Part shown: positions 24,651 through 35,790 of the stretch, one piece after another
How the letters are laid out: every line of letters starts with the position of its first letter
Numbering within the stretch: the first letter of the stretch is position 1
Assembly: GCA_030549335.1 (NCBI GenBank)
Contig: CM060189.1
Span: 27,861,001-27,925,000 of the forward strand
DNA length: 64,000 nucleotides
Direction of reading: 5' to 3'
From: Pontederia crassipes
Taxonomy: Eukaryota > Streptophyta > Magnoliopsida > Commelinales > Pontederiaceae
The notes under the pieces: generated by a model
Database searches by the model: none
Seen by the model: the letters and a program-made list of their open reading frames with translations, nothing else
What the model was told of the DNA's origin: nothing
Made by a program: the position numbers and the translations under genes

Positions 24651-25233
24651 CAGAGTAAAGACAAATAATAATTATAGCAAAGAACAAAACATAGACATTG
24701 TTATTGTCAGATATTGATACATTGATTTCATGATTATCATTAATCCTTATTTCACCGTCTATTGCTATTGTACTGGGCATCTTTGCTCATGGGTAGTCTA
24801 TTCCCTACATTGGAATTTTGCAGGTGAGAATGCCAACTAATAAGGTGGTGGAGGGCACAGAGCTTGAACAGCGCTGCACATGACTGACACTTTTGCTTCA
24901 AGCTTTCTTGCTAATATCTTTTAATTATTGTAATTGTTCAGAGACATCATGTCATTCCGCTCATTGAACCTTCGACAAGTTTTATTATGTTTTCCGCACA
25001 TTTTCTCGTTTTAAAAGACATCATGAACTTCCGCATTAAAGTCCTTCATTATAATATTTCGACTATTGGATTTTCGCATTTAAAGTTCTCTATTACATTT
25101 ATTATTTATTTGGTGTCACGTAAGTTATTTTATTGAATGGTCAAGGTCAGTAGTGCAATAGGCAGTGTAGCGCCTTCGGAGTCAAACTAACTACCTACGT
25201 GGCAGGAGGTGCAATTTTGGGGACGTTACAGTT

Positions 25234-25245
25234 TGGTATCAGAGC
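25234..25245 (+). other. Primer-binding site for initiator Met-tRNA (TGGTATCAGAGC)
   Basis: It lies three bases after the 5' LTR end. TGGTATCAGAGC is the classic plant LTR-retrotransposon sequence complementary to the 3' end of tRNA-iMet. Confidence 0.85.
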
Positions 25246-25434
25246 CTAAGTTCTTGGCTCCTTCATTTATCATAGTAATGTAGAGGTTCATGCATAGTAT
25301 TTATTGCTCATACAAAGCTCAAAGTAAAGTTATGTGCAAGCTTCTCAAGTATCTATGGCTCCACTCCTCAAGTAAGTAATAAGTACATTCCTATGTGAAT
25401 TATACTTATATTATTGAGTTAACTTATTTTATAG

Positions 25435-25905
25435 ATGCCTCCACGTCGCATGATAACCAGAGTTGTGCATAGAGGTAGGAGGATTGTTCATACAGTTGGG
25501 GTACGTGCACGCCCACTACCTCCAACTCCACCACAGCCTGCTCCAGAGGAACAGGAGCATACATATTTAGTGAGCATGAGAAGTAACGATTCAGAGTTAC
25601 CCTCCCCGCACCACTTCTTCCCCATGGAGACACGCGAGGAAATAAATCAAATGTGGCATTTGCAGACGATAGGGGGACGCCACAATAATCCTATCTGCCT
25701 ATCATCTGACGGGGAAGAAGAAGCCCCTGAACCAAGAGAAGAAGTTCAAAGCCGGAAAATCAGCCCGATAAGTCAGTTTGATCCAGAACCATACTGTGGT
25801 TTGTGCGATCAGGATGGACATTTCGAAGATGAATGTCCAAATCTTTCGAGGCATGAGAAGAAACCCGGGAGTGGACCCGAGGGACCTTCTCAACATAGTG
25901 ATTAA
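25435..25905 (+). CDS. Leader ORF of the outer gypsy element with a CCHC zinc-knuckle
   Basis: Intact 156-codon ORF between the primer-binding site and the gag region. It starts MPPRRMITRVVHRGRR, a basic start of the kind common to Tekay gag proteins, then a Pro/Glu-rich part, and ends with one CX2CX4HX4C knuckle (CGLCDQDGHFEDEC, about residues 122-135). It stops cleanly about 200 bp before the next gag-like frame. It may be an extra ORF, or a gag N-terminus rearranged with a knuckle. A second knuckle (CYYCDGMGHIAVNC) lies in the normal place at about 35647. It is uninterrupted although the rest of the element is riddled with stops. Confidence 0.6.
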   Translation: MPPRRMITRVVHRGRRIVHTVGVRARPLPPTPPQPAPEEQEHTYLVSMRSNDSELPSPHHFFPMETREEINQMWHLQTIGGRHNNPICLSSDGEEEAPEPREEVQSRKISPISQFDPEPYCGLCDQDGHFEDECPNLSRHEKKPGSGPEGPSQHSD

Positions 25906-26101
25906 CGCTGTATCATTTTCTTTTCGATGTGAAAGGCCTTAGTGCGCCTATATTTATGTTTTGCAAATCTTATAAAGAAATTAACGTTTGCTTTAGTAAA
26001 TATTGAGTTGTAAGGTCTCAAATTTTAATCTAAGATTTTTATTTTGGTTAAAGATCTTTGATTATATATTTTTCTCAAACGTTACCATGGTCTTTTTATA
26101 A

Positions 26102-26464
26102 ATGTCTTTTCAAAGAAGAGGATCAACGTCCACCAGTGAGAATGAAATGTATCACGAAGGAGAGACCCATTTTATTCCTCCACCTCCATTGTATCAGCCT
26201 CCGCCTTCCCCACCGTTACCCGGTTCGCTAGTGCAGTTGGGACGCCAAGTCCCATTGCTTGTACACTGCAAAAATTTTGAAGGTCGAAACTTCCGACGTT
26301 TAATGGGGAGGGAGGTATCGAGGTCGCTGAGCAGTGGATAGAACAAGAAGGTCCTATTCGCTAGAGACACTCTCCAGAAAGATGCAAAGGAATGGTGGAA
26401 GGCAAGGAGGGCCACCGGTTTTTCGAGAGTCAGGACTGTCGAATGGAGACTTCCGCAAGGCATT
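26102..26464 (+). pseudogene. Outer gypsy gag, 5' part, frameshifted and interrupted by the nested element
   Basis: It opens MSFQRRGSTSTSENEMYHEG with a Pro-rich stretch. The conserved LPTFNGEGGIEVAEQWI-type gag segment follows in another frame (about 26285-26345), with a stop soon after. At 26464 the reading is cut by the LTR of the nested element, whose target duplication GCATT occupies 26460-26464; gag similarity resumes at 35018. Confidence 0.85.
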
Positions 26465-28322
26465 TGATGCGTTGTATTTGTAACAATGAAATTTGCTAGC
26501 AAGTGCACTAGTCGCTCAAGTAATATAGTAATAGGAGTAAGAGTGTCGAACCCACGAGGAATATTATTAATTCAATATCTGAAATTATAAATTAATAAGA
26601 GAGGAAAAACATGGATTTTTGGAAAGAGGTTTTATGAAATAAAATAAGGAAAATAAGATAAAGATAAGATAATGGTGTTGAAGTTAGGCCTTAGGATGAA
26701 AATAGATTAGGATAAATATTTGAATCATAAAAGATAAATTTAATCTTTAAAGATGGATTAGAGTCTCCCTAAAGTAATCTACCACGATTAACTTGTGGTC
26801 TCCACGACTGGCATCCCTCAATTTAATCATATAGAACTATCTTAATTTAATAAGAATTGAAGTCTCCACGACTGGTACCCCAAAATCATATTAAAATTAA
26901 GATGCATTAAATTGGATTCTCTAGACTATTAATCACTCCACAAACTGGTATAGATTAATAGACCACACAAACTTGATTCTCCGCACACTAGTTATCAAAT
27001 TTATGTCAATTATTAATTTCAAATAAAATCAATTATAATTAGTATAATAAATTCTGAAATTAAACACTCCACAAACTGGTATAGCCTAATTCAGAAATTT
27101 AATTAACTAATATAAAAGCATTAAGCATAATTAATAATTGATCAGAAAAGATTAAAACAAATAAAATGGGGTCCAAACATTTCCCTTCAATTAATAATCT
27201 CCTAAAATAATAATCCTAAAAACATGGAGTTCATCCTAGAAATTCTGGAGAGATAATAATAAAATAACAATAATAATCGAAAGAATTACACCCAAAATAG
27301 AAGTAGAGCTCTCGAATTGGGCAGACAGTCGGGCAGCCTCTCGGACTTGATCAGAGTCGCGATCAACTTCCAGCCGTCGCACCTCTCTCCTCTTGGTCGT
27401 AGCCTGCAGAGCTCACGACTCGCCGTGGAAGAAACCTGAACTTCAAAGCACGAATTGAAACTATGGATTCTTCACGTATTTATAGGGTGCGGACGACTTC
27501 AATTTGATCTCGGCCGTAACATCGTACGGTTAACTTTAAATTTATAAGATAAACTCGGCCAAAGATAAATCATTTTATCATTACGCCCAAAGATAAATCC
27601 TTTTTATCTTTACTCCCTTAGAGTCTCGCCCGTAAGGAAAATATTTTATCTTTACTCCTTTCCATTACTCCCAAAGGATAAAAATCCTTTTATCTTTACG
27701 CCTTCAAATGTCTTGTTACGCCCAAAGATAAACTCATTTTTATCTTGTTACGCCCTTCATCTTCATGCCATTACGCCCTCCGAATTTCGGCCGTAAGGAA
27801 GGAACTTATCTTGTTACGCCCAAAGATAAACTCGATTGATTGTTACACCCTTCATCTTCATGCCATTACGCCCTCCAAATTTCGGCCGTAACATCTTATC
27901 TTCATGCCATTACGCCCAAAAGATACAAATATTTATCTTTACGCCTTCAATTCTTGGCCGTAAGGAAAGACTACGCCCAAAAGATAAAAATATTTATCTT
28001 TACGCCTTCAAATGTTAGCCGTAACAAAGAATTAAATCTTGTTACTCCTTTTGAATCTCGGCCGTAACGACTTGGGTGTAAAGCCAAATCTCGGCCGTAA
28101 GGAATTTCTTTGAATTTCGGCCGAGATTTGAATTTTCCTGCAAATAATTATCAAAATATAGTTAATCCATCCACATTTAAAATATTCAGCGATTTTAATA
28201 ATTAAAATTGATAAATCCGGAATTATGATTAAAAGTGACTAAAAATGATGCATGCAATGATCAAATTATAGAAAATTTAATTAAAATAATTAACTAAAAT
28301 ATGTTATATTTTTCATGCATCA
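26465..28322 (-). repeat. Left LTR (3' LTR in element orientation) of the nested gag-only element
   Basis: TG...CA ended, 1858 bp. It contains a dense array of TTACGCCC, CGGCCGTAA and AAGATAAA motifs at about 27510-28110 and, on the minus strand, TATAAATA (27477-27484). Confidence 0.93.
27477..27484 (-). promoter_or_regulatory. LTR TATA box (TATAAATA on minus)
   Basis: CCTATAAATACG on the minus strand follows the motif array, as expected for a U3/R boundary. The same box is at 34172-34179 in the other LTR. CCTATAAATA also survives in the diverged relatives at about 55082 and 60948. Confidence 0.6.
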
Positions 28323-28687
28323 AACTCCCCCAAGCTTAAAGTCTTGCTTGTCCTCAAGCAAAAATTCAAAGCAAAGCTCAAGAAAGTTCCATCATAGCCG
28401 CCACATTGTCAACTGATTAATTTTCTCATACAATTCTTCTGCACACCTACTACTTAGTATCTTATCATTTTTCATGCACTTAGCTTCATAGAGGTTCTGA
28501 ATGCTACACAAATTTAAACAATCTCAAATCCAGCCTTGTGAAAAAATAAATTGTCTATCAAATAATAGCATTAATATTGAACACATAAGTACTAATTGAG
28601 CTTAAAACTTTTTCTTTTTCTTTTCATTTTTCAGCTTTATTTTCAATCATTTAAAAGTTCTAATCTTCAAGCAGGATTGCACAAGGA

Positions 28688-28962
28688 AGTCCATGTAGCG
28701 GGCTTTGGACTGATGACTCCCAAACCAGATGGCCTTAGAGCACCAGGTGATAAAGCACCCCTCGAGTTTACTTGCCCGAACAACCAAGGTTCTGAATGAA
28801 GAGTTCGAACTTAACCATGATTCAGTACTCATGTGCTTCTCCATATTCCACAAGATGGTCCATGTAGCAGGTTTTCGATCGACGGATCCCAGAGCAGTTG
28901 CCCTTAGGTCGCCAGGCATGAACCCCTACGGATCTAATTACCCGAACACACCTTGGTTCCGG
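28688..28962. repeat. Pair of diverged ~105-bp direct repeats
   Basis: Both copies read GTCCATGTAGC.GG..TT ... CTTAG ... CCAGG ... CCCGAACA.CC, the first at about 28688-28795 and the second at about 28857-28965. They differ at many positions, so the duplication is older than the insertion itself. Confidence 0.65.
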
Positions 28963-30016
28963 ATAACACTTTTGTACCTACACATAACTTTATTCATTTC
29001 ATTTTTTTAAAGCATAATTATTTGTTGGGGTTTAACTAACCCTTCTTTTTTATAAGCTCAAAAAGTACTTGATATGGTCAATAAGAAGGCTACTATTATC
29101 AAGACTTAAAAGAAATAAAAAGGCATGAATATGATTTTGTCGTCTAGTCATTCATAATTCTACTTAGCATAGGCACATAGTCCATAAGTTTGATACTAAA
29201 ATAGCAAGTGATAAGAAAGAAAAGTATTCAAATTTCATCAATTAACGACATGTCTTTGAACTTTTACTTAAAGATAATTAAAACAATAAGACAAAAGTTA
29301 GTTAGATGGTAGCAAAAATAAATGCATGCAATGATATTTTTTAGAAAATTTTCAAATTTTTCAATTTTTTAGATTTTTTATAAAAAGATGCAAACATAAG
29401 CAAATAAACATAAAAAAATGCAATGCGTGAAATGCAAACTCCCCCAAGCTTGAACTAGACACTGTCCTCAGTGTTAAGCCAGCAAGGGAAAGTGAAAAAA
29501 AAGCTAAAGAAATAAAAATAAAAATAAAGAAAAGAGAAAAGATACAACCGGATTTATTGTCAGTGGAGAGATGCTCGGCACGATGAAGGTGTCAGCCGCA
29601 AATGGTGTCGGTGAGAGGAGAGCTCGGCTGTAAAAGCTTGGCCGCAAAATTTTGTTGATGAAGATCTCAGCCGTGCAATCTCGGCCGTAAGAAACTGGCC
29701 GTAATGGTGAAACTTCGGCCGTAAGGAGTTGCTCGGCCGTAATTGATCTGCAATATGCGAGAAGAGGTAAGTATTTTATAGATAAATTTATGGGGTAACA
29801 CTCCGACAGCGCGCAGTGAAAGGTCAAATCCGGGCGTAAAGGCATGCATTTTTCCAAGGTATGTCCGTGGTCTGCTGATGTGACATCTCGGCCGTAATGG
29901 AATGGTGGCAGGGCGTAATAGGAACCCGCAGCTCTTGTCATGTCTTCGGCCGTAAAGAGCATCGTAGGGCGTGATCTTCGGCCGTAACGAGGAATGGTGT
30001 CAGCTTGTCTTGTCAA

Positions 30017-30230
30017 GTCCGAGCTTGATGCATGTGTGACAACTCGGCCATAATGCACACGTAACGAGGGTGGCAGGGCGTAATGTCCGAGCTTGATGCA
30101 TGTGTGACAACTCGGCCGTAATGCACACGTAACGAGGGTGACAGGGCGTAATGTCCGAGCTTGATGCATGTGTGACAACTCGGCCGTAATGCGCACGTAA
30201 CGAGGGTGGCAGGGCGTGATGTCCGAGCTT
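30017..30230. repeat. 68-bp tandem repeat, three copies plus a partial
   Basis: Each unit starts GTCCGAGCTTGATGCATGTG and contains GACAACTCGGCCGTAATGC and ACACGTAACGAGGG. Copies start at 30017, 30085 and 30153 and differ by only a few bases. Confidence 0.9.
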
Positions 30231-30494
30231 CGGCCGTAGAGAGAATCAATTCTTGGAATTTACGCCCATGCTTGGAGTTGACGCCCCTGAATTTATCTCT
30301 CCTTACAAAATATTAAATATTAAATGACTCCATAATAAAATAAATGTCTAATAAAACTATCACCGAAATTAAGATATTAACAACTAATTAGACTAATTTA
30401 ATAAAAAAAAATAATAAAAAATAAAAATAAAAAGGATAGAAATAGTTCTGATTTATAGTCGTCAGCTTGACTTAGTTCTGATGAAAATCAAGGC

Positions 30495-31877
30495 CTATTT
30501 TGCTCTTCTCCTCTTGGATTTTTTTTCTGTGTTACTTGGGAGAGAGCCCGGTGTACGTCCAGTTAGTTGTGCCGCCATCTGGCCCAGTTGTCTTTCCAGA
30601 TTTCGAATTGATGCATCCTGACTCGTGGCTCTAGATTCCATATTCTTCTGCAATGCTTGCATTGTGTCTATGATCTGTGCCATCATTTCCTGCATATGAT
30701 TTGATGATTGATGTTGGGGAGTGTCAGATTGCCTTTTCAGTATATAATCTTTTGATGGACCAGAAGATTGGCCTTGGTTCTGATTATAGGCAAACTTCGG
30801 ATTATGTCTCCATCCATAATCGTTGTTCCTGTAAAATGGATTGGAAATAAAGTTAGCATTTTCAATTTGATTTGAATCTGAAGTGTTACCTGTAGGGCTA
30901 TAATTGCTAGAATTTCCCATTAGTGACATCATCTGCTCGAATTTTTGATTAAGTGACTCCAGCTGAGCCACTATTTCTGAAGATTGTATTCCTTGTGTAG
31001 CATGTACATCATGAGTTCGGCGAGATGGTCTCCTTTCTTGGCTCGACTTGAGGGATACAGCTTCAATTATATCTTGTATCTCACTAGGACGTTTAGATCC
31101 CAGTACTGTCCCTCCTGCTGATTGATCGAGTTTGTCTTGATCTGCATGTCGTAATCCATGGTAAAAATCTTCCATTACTTGCCATTTTGGAATTCTATTA
31201 TCAGGAACTCTGGCCAGCAGTTCCTTATATCGTTCCCAGGCTTCATATAATGTCTCGTTATCGTCTTGAACAAATGCCCTCAGCTCCCTTCGATATTTGC
31301 CTGCCTTTTGTGGTGGACAATATTTTCCAACAAACTTTTCTACCAACTCCAACCAAGAATGGATTGATCCTGCAGGCAAAGTTTTAAACCAAGTGGAAGC
31401 TTTGTCACGTAAAGATTGAGGGAATAATAATAAACGAATAACTTCAGAAGAAACATTATTATTTCTAAAGGTGCTCAGAGTGGCAAGAAATTTATCAAGG
31501 TGATCGTAAGGGTCTTCATGAAATCCTCCTCCAAATTGGGATGCTTGTATCATCCTCACGATTGCGGGATTTATCTCAAAATTATTTGCGTTAATATCAG
31601 GCAGCACGATGCATGATTCTCGGTCACTGTATCTGGCCGAGACATATTCTCTCATAGAAAGTTCTGCTTCATCTTCTCGCCGATTATTATATGGTGGAAC
31701 CAGTTCATTCTGTTGCTCCAGTCTCTGATTGTCGCGTGCTTGTTCCGCCATTTTTCTTATATTTCTTCGTAATCGACGATAGGTTCTTTCAATTTCAGGA
31801 TCAAATTCCAACAGTGGATTTGAACTCCTAGTGCGCTTATCAGAAGATTCCAGGATTGGTTGTGATTTAATTTTCAA
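30495..31877 (-). CDS. Gag polyprotein of the nested gag-only retrotransposon
   Basis: Intact 460-codon ORF. Gag packages element RNA into virus-like particles. The central retrotransposon-gag domain (about residues 110-235) has EVIRLLLFPQSLRDKASTWF, LELVEKFVGKYCPP and ETLYEAWERYKELLARVP motifs typical of Athila/Tat gag. The N-terminus is charged (RRLRRNIRKM), the C-terminal third is Gln/Asn/Ser-rich, and the end is basic (KKSKRRR, possible nuclear localisation). No CCHC knuckle or protease motif is visible. Intactness together with near-identical LTRs implies recent transposition with enzymes supplied by a relative. Confidence 0.9.
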   Translation of the reverse strand: MKIKSQPILESSDKRTRSSNPLLEFDPEIERTYRRLRRNIRKMAEQARDNQRLEQQNELVPPYNNRREDEAELSMREYVSARYSDRESCIVLPDINANNFEINPAIVRMIQASQFGGGFHEDPYDHLDKFLATLSTFRNNNVSSEVIRLLLFPQSLRDKASTWFKTLPAGSIHSWLELVEKFVGKYCPPQKAGKYRRELRAFVQDDNETLYEAWERYKELLARVPDNRIPKWQVMEDFYHGLRHADQDKLDQSAGGTVLGSKRPSEIQDIIEAVSLKSSQERRPSRRTHDVHATQGIQSSEIVAQLESLNQKFEQMMSLMGNSSNYSPTGNTSDSNQIENANFISNPFYRNNDYGWRHNPKFAYNQNQGQSSGPSKDYILKRQSDTPQHQSSNHMQEMMAQIIDTMQALQKNMESRATSQDASIRNLERQLGQMAAQLTGRTPGSLPSNTEKKSKRRRAK

Positions 31878-33158
31878 TTAGTACCTGCAACAACCAATTT
31901 TCAGTAAGATAAAAGAATAAAATAAAATATATACAAGAAGAAAGAAATTCAGATAATAGGTCACGAAAAATGAGTTTTTTTTACAAATAAAGTCTTTCGG
32001 CACGATAGAATTTGAAAATTCATCATTAAAATTAATTTTCGAGAGGAACTTTTCAGAAATTCTTCAAACCAATACGAATACCAAATATTAATATCGATCA
32101 AAAGAATTTATGATGATGTAAGAAATCGCACAAAATAAGTCCGAACTAATTCGCGGTCATAGAGTTAATAATCAGACATAATCAAAATAAGGGTTTACGG
32201 TCGTAATTAATCCGAGGTTCGTTCGTCCGTAAAAATCGTAAAACAGTGTTGAAAGGGATTCAACGTGAAGGCGTAAAAATGAGCATGGTGATGAATTATC
32301 TCGGCCGAAAAAAATTGAATGAAATGTTGCCAAATGAATCATTACGGCCGACAAAGAATATAGTTCATATCGGCCATAAAACAATGAGAGGTAAAACACA
32401 TATAAATCGGCCGAAAAGGAGTAAAATCCATGGATGATCCATTACGGCCGAGACAACTAAATCGCTTCGGCCAAAACAAAGTCAAATCAAAAGTTCAAAC
32501 TATTATCTTTATCCATTACGGCCGAAAATAAAAAAATCACAAATCAATTGGGTCGGAAGATGGCGTAAAAAACGAATGTTCAGAAATTTTACGGCCGTAA
32601 AAAGAAAACATGAGATCAATTCTCGGCCGTAAGATTAAATTGTCAATTGAGATGAGGTCACATCGGCCGAGATAACACGAGGCCGTAAAAAAAAAAAGGG
32701 TTTCGGCCGAAATAAAAATTGAATCATTACGGCCGAAAATGAATTAAGCAATTCCTTACGGTCGTAAAACAACGAAATCAATTCCATGACGTAAAACAAT
32801 GTTCGGATAGAAACATTACGGCCGTAACAATTGAAAGTTTAGAACTCAGAAATTATTTATTGCGAGGCCGTAAAATTAATAAAGCCGACACATTAAATCT
32901 CGGTCGTAAAATCATAGGTCGACACTGTAATTCGGAAAATTCAATCGGCGTCGGATTTAAACTGAAAGTAGACAAATAAAAAAATTATCGTGACCTTTGT
33001 CTGCAAAATAAAAAAAATGTTAGTTTATTCACAAAAATAATTAAAACAATTAATACATATTTATAAAGAATTATTTACAATTTATTTACATCTCCTACTA
33101 ATTCATAAAAATCAGAAATTAATTAATAAAATATTCCCCAGCAACGGCGCCAAAAACT
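31878..33158 (-). other. 5' leader of the gag-only element with motif array and PBS
   Basis: Non-coding sequence between the primer-binding site (minus strand of 33135-33156) and the gag start. From about 32150 to 32960 it carries many ACGGCCGAAA/CGGCCGTAAAA motifs. No ORF is supported. Confidence 0.65.
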
Positions 33159-35017
33159 TGATGCGTTGTATTTGTAACAATGAAATTTGCTAGCAAGTGC
33201 ACTAGTCGCTCAAGTAATATAGTAATAGGAGTAAGAGTGTCGAACCCACGAGGAATATTATTAATTCAATATCTGAAATTATAAATTAATAAGAGAGGAA
33301 AAACATGGATTTTTGGAAAGAGGTTTTATGAAATAAAATAAGGAAAATAAGATAAAGATAAGATAATGGTGTTGAAGTTAGGCCTTAGGATGAAAATAGA
33401 TTAGGATAAATATTTGAATCATAAAAGATAAATTTAATCTTTAAAGATGGATTAGAGTCTCCCTAAAGTAATCTACCATGATTAACTTGTGGTCTCCACG
33501 ACTGGCATCCCTCAATTTAATCATATAGAACTATCTTAATTTAATAAGAATTGAAGTCTCCACGACTGGTACCCCCAAAATCATATTAAAATTAAGATGC
33601 ATTAAATTGGATTCTCTAGACTATTAATCACTCCACAAACTGGTATAGATTAATAGACCACACAAACTTGATTCTCCGCACACTAGTTATCAAATTTATG
33701 TCAATTATTAATTTCAAATAAAATCAATTATAATTAGTATAATAAATTCTGAAATTAAACACTCCACAAACTGGTATAGTCTAATTCAGAAATTTAATTA
33801 ACTAATATAAAAGCATTAAGCATAATTAATAATTGATCAGAAAAGATTAAAACAAATAAAATGGGGTCCAAACATTTCCCTTCAATTAATAATCTCCTAA
33901 AATAATAATCCTAAAAACATGGAGTTCATCCTAGAAATTCTGGAGAGATAATAATAAAATAACAATAATAATCGAAAGAATTACACCCAAAATAGAAGTA
34001 GAGCTCTCGAATTGGGCAGACAGTCGGGCAGCCTCTCGGACTTGATCAGAGTCGCGATCAACTTCCAGCCGTCGCACCTCTCTCCTCTTGGTCGTAGCCT
34101 GCAGAGCTCACGACTCGCCGTGGAAGAAACCTGAACTTCAAAGCACGAATTGAAACTATGGATTCTTCACGTATTTATAGGGTGCGGACGACTTCAATTT
34201 GATCTCGGCCGTAACATCGTACGGTTAACTTTAAATTTATAAGATAAACTCGGCCAAAGATAAATCATTTTATCATTACGCCCAAAGATAAATCCTTTTT
34301 ATCTTTACTCCCTTAGAGTCTCGCCCGTAAGGAAAATATTTTATCTTTACTCCTTTCCATTACTCCCAAAGGATAAAAATCCTTTTATCTTTACGCCTTC
34401 AAATGTCTTGTTACGCCCAAAGATAAACTCATTTTTATCTTGTTACGCCCTTCATCTTCATGCCATTACGCCCTCCGAATTTCGGCCGTAAGGAAGGAAC
34501 TTATCTTGTTACGCCCAAAGATAAACTCGATTGATTGTTACACCCTTCATCTTCATGCCATTACGCCCTCCAAATTTCGGCCGTAACATCTTATCTTCAT
34601 GCCATTACGCCCAAAAGATACAAATATTTATCTTTACGCCTTCAATTCTTGGCCGTAAGGAAAGACTACGCCCAAAAGATAAAAATATTTATCTTTACGC
34701 CTTCAAATGTTAGCCGTAACAAAGAATTAAATCTTGTTACTCCTTTTGAATCTCGGCCGTAACGACTTGGGTGTAAAGCCAAATCTCGGCCGTAAGGAAT
34801 TTCTTTGCATTTCGGCCGAGATTTGAATTTTCCTGCAAATAATTATCAAAATATAGTTAATCCATCCACATTTAAAATATTCAGCGATTTTAATAATTAA
34901 AATTGATAAATCCGGAATTATGATTAAAAGTGACTAAAAATGATGCATGCAATGATCAAATTATAGAAAATTTAATTAAAATAATTAACTAAAATATGTT
35001 GTATTTTTCATGCATCA
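33159..35017 (-). repeat. Right LTR (5' LTR in element orientation) of the nested gag-only element
   Basis: 1859 bp. Compared with the left LTR I find four substitutions and one extra C (in the ACCCCC run near 33574). TATAAATA on the minus strand is at 34172-34179. Confidence 0.93.
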
Positions 35018-35790
35018 GCATTCGAGACGCGCTATTTCCCTGGCTTCCAGAAGGACTTGAAGCAGAAGGAGTTTCTGCAACTGGAGCAAGGAACCATGAC
35101 AGTGGACCAACATGTGACCAAATTCGTCCGGTTGAAGAAGTACTCAAATTTGATTATGGACGAACTGGTCCTGACGAAACATTTTGTGGATGGACTGAGG
35201 CCCGCACTGAGGTTTCAAACCAGGCCAGGGAATTATAAAATCCTGGATGAAGTGGTCACCGAGAAGGCCCACCAGGACATTCCGAAGGAAAAGAGGGCCC
35301 AGCAAAATGTAGGACAAAGTTCCCACCAGCAATAACATTTTCGTGGGAATAATCGTCAACAACAACGATGAAATAATCGGTACCGTCCTTACCCTGTGCC
35401 TCAACAAAACCACCGTCAACAACAACAACAGCCATACCATCTTCCACAACAAGCTCCTCCCCCACAACAACAGCAACCACTGCAACAGCAGCGACCCTCT
35501 CAACAGGCGCAAAGGCGCCCAGCCCAGCAGCAAAGGCAACACCCTCCTAGAACCCCTCAAGCACCACCTGCATAAGGTGAGCGAGTTTTATGTAACATCT
35601 GTGGCAGGACCCATGCTGGGGAATACCGTATGAAGTCTGGAGCGTGCTACTACTGCGATGGAATGGGTCACATCGCAGTGAATTGTCCAAGACGTGGACA
35701 ACAGCAGTTGGTGCAAGGGAGACTCTTCAACTTAGAAGAGGATGCTCCGCAGAATGATGCTGAGGTCATTCGAGGTACGAATAGCCGCTA
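35018..35790 (+). pseudogene. Outer gypsy gag, 3' part, with zinc-knuckle and Gln/Pro-rich segment
   Basis: Gag similarity resumes directly after the nested insertion: KQKEFLQLEQGTMTVDQHV and FVDGLRPALRFQ motifs, then a Gln/Pro-rich stretch and a CX2CX4HX4C knuckle (CYYCDGMGHIAVNC, about 35647). In-frame stops occur near 35334, 35370, 35573 and 35797. Confidence 0.88.

Larger units (their letters stand above)
23263..25230 (+). repeat. 5' LTR of the outer gypsy element
   Basis: It begins TGTAATGC and ends ACGTTACA. It matches the 3' LTR throughout except that it lacks a block after about 23755 that the 3' LTR keeps (about 39688-39925). It has a TATATAAG box at 23383-23390, a 20-bp perfect palindrome centred on GGAATTCC at 23316-23335, and an A-rich tandem zone of GTAAAGCA/GTAATGTAAAG units at about 24480-24650. 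Confidence 0.92.
28323..30494 (-). other. Non-coding 3' internal region of the gag-only element
   Basis: No ORF with similarity is present. It contains a pair of ~105-bp direct repeats (28688-28962), a 68-bp tandem repeat (30017-30229) and many CGGCCGTAA motifs (29640-30240). The polypurine tract GGGGGAGTT (minus) abuts the LTR at 28323. Confidence 0.6.
26465..35017 (-). mobile_element. Non-autonomous gag-only LTR retrotransposon (Athila/Tat-like), young, nested in outer gag
   Basis: LTRs at 26465-28322 and 33159-35017 are each about 1.86 kb and differ at only about five places by reading. The target duplication GCATT lies at 26460-26464 and 35018-35022. The element reads on the minus strand: its primer-binding site, next to the right LTR, is TTTTTGGCGCCGTTGCTGGG (minus strand of about 33135-33156), typical of Tat/Athila elements, and a polypurine tract GGGGGAGTT abuts the left LTR. 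Internally there is one intact gag ORF (30495-31877) and no protease, RT, RNase H or integrase. This is the TR-GAG type of element, which needs enzymes in trans. Confidence 0.92.

Noticed and set aside
24431..24664. 77-codon minus-strand Leu/Ile/Tyr-rich frame, also seen at 40624-40833
   Set aside because: Antisense of the GTAAAGCA tandem repeat in both LTRs; not a membrane protein gene.
29504..30196. 230-codon minus-strand frame in the young retroelement
   Set aside because: The translation is repetitive because it runs through the 68-bp tandem repeat and CGGCCGTAA array; it is not a pol remnant.
30017..30230. Regularly spaced repeats considered as a CRISPR array
   Set aside because: Contiguous 68-bp tandem repeat without spacers, in a plant retrotransposon.
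35144..35560. 138-codon minus-strand Leu/Val-rich frame
   Set aside because: Antisense of the CAA/CAG-rich gag linker of the outer gypsy element.
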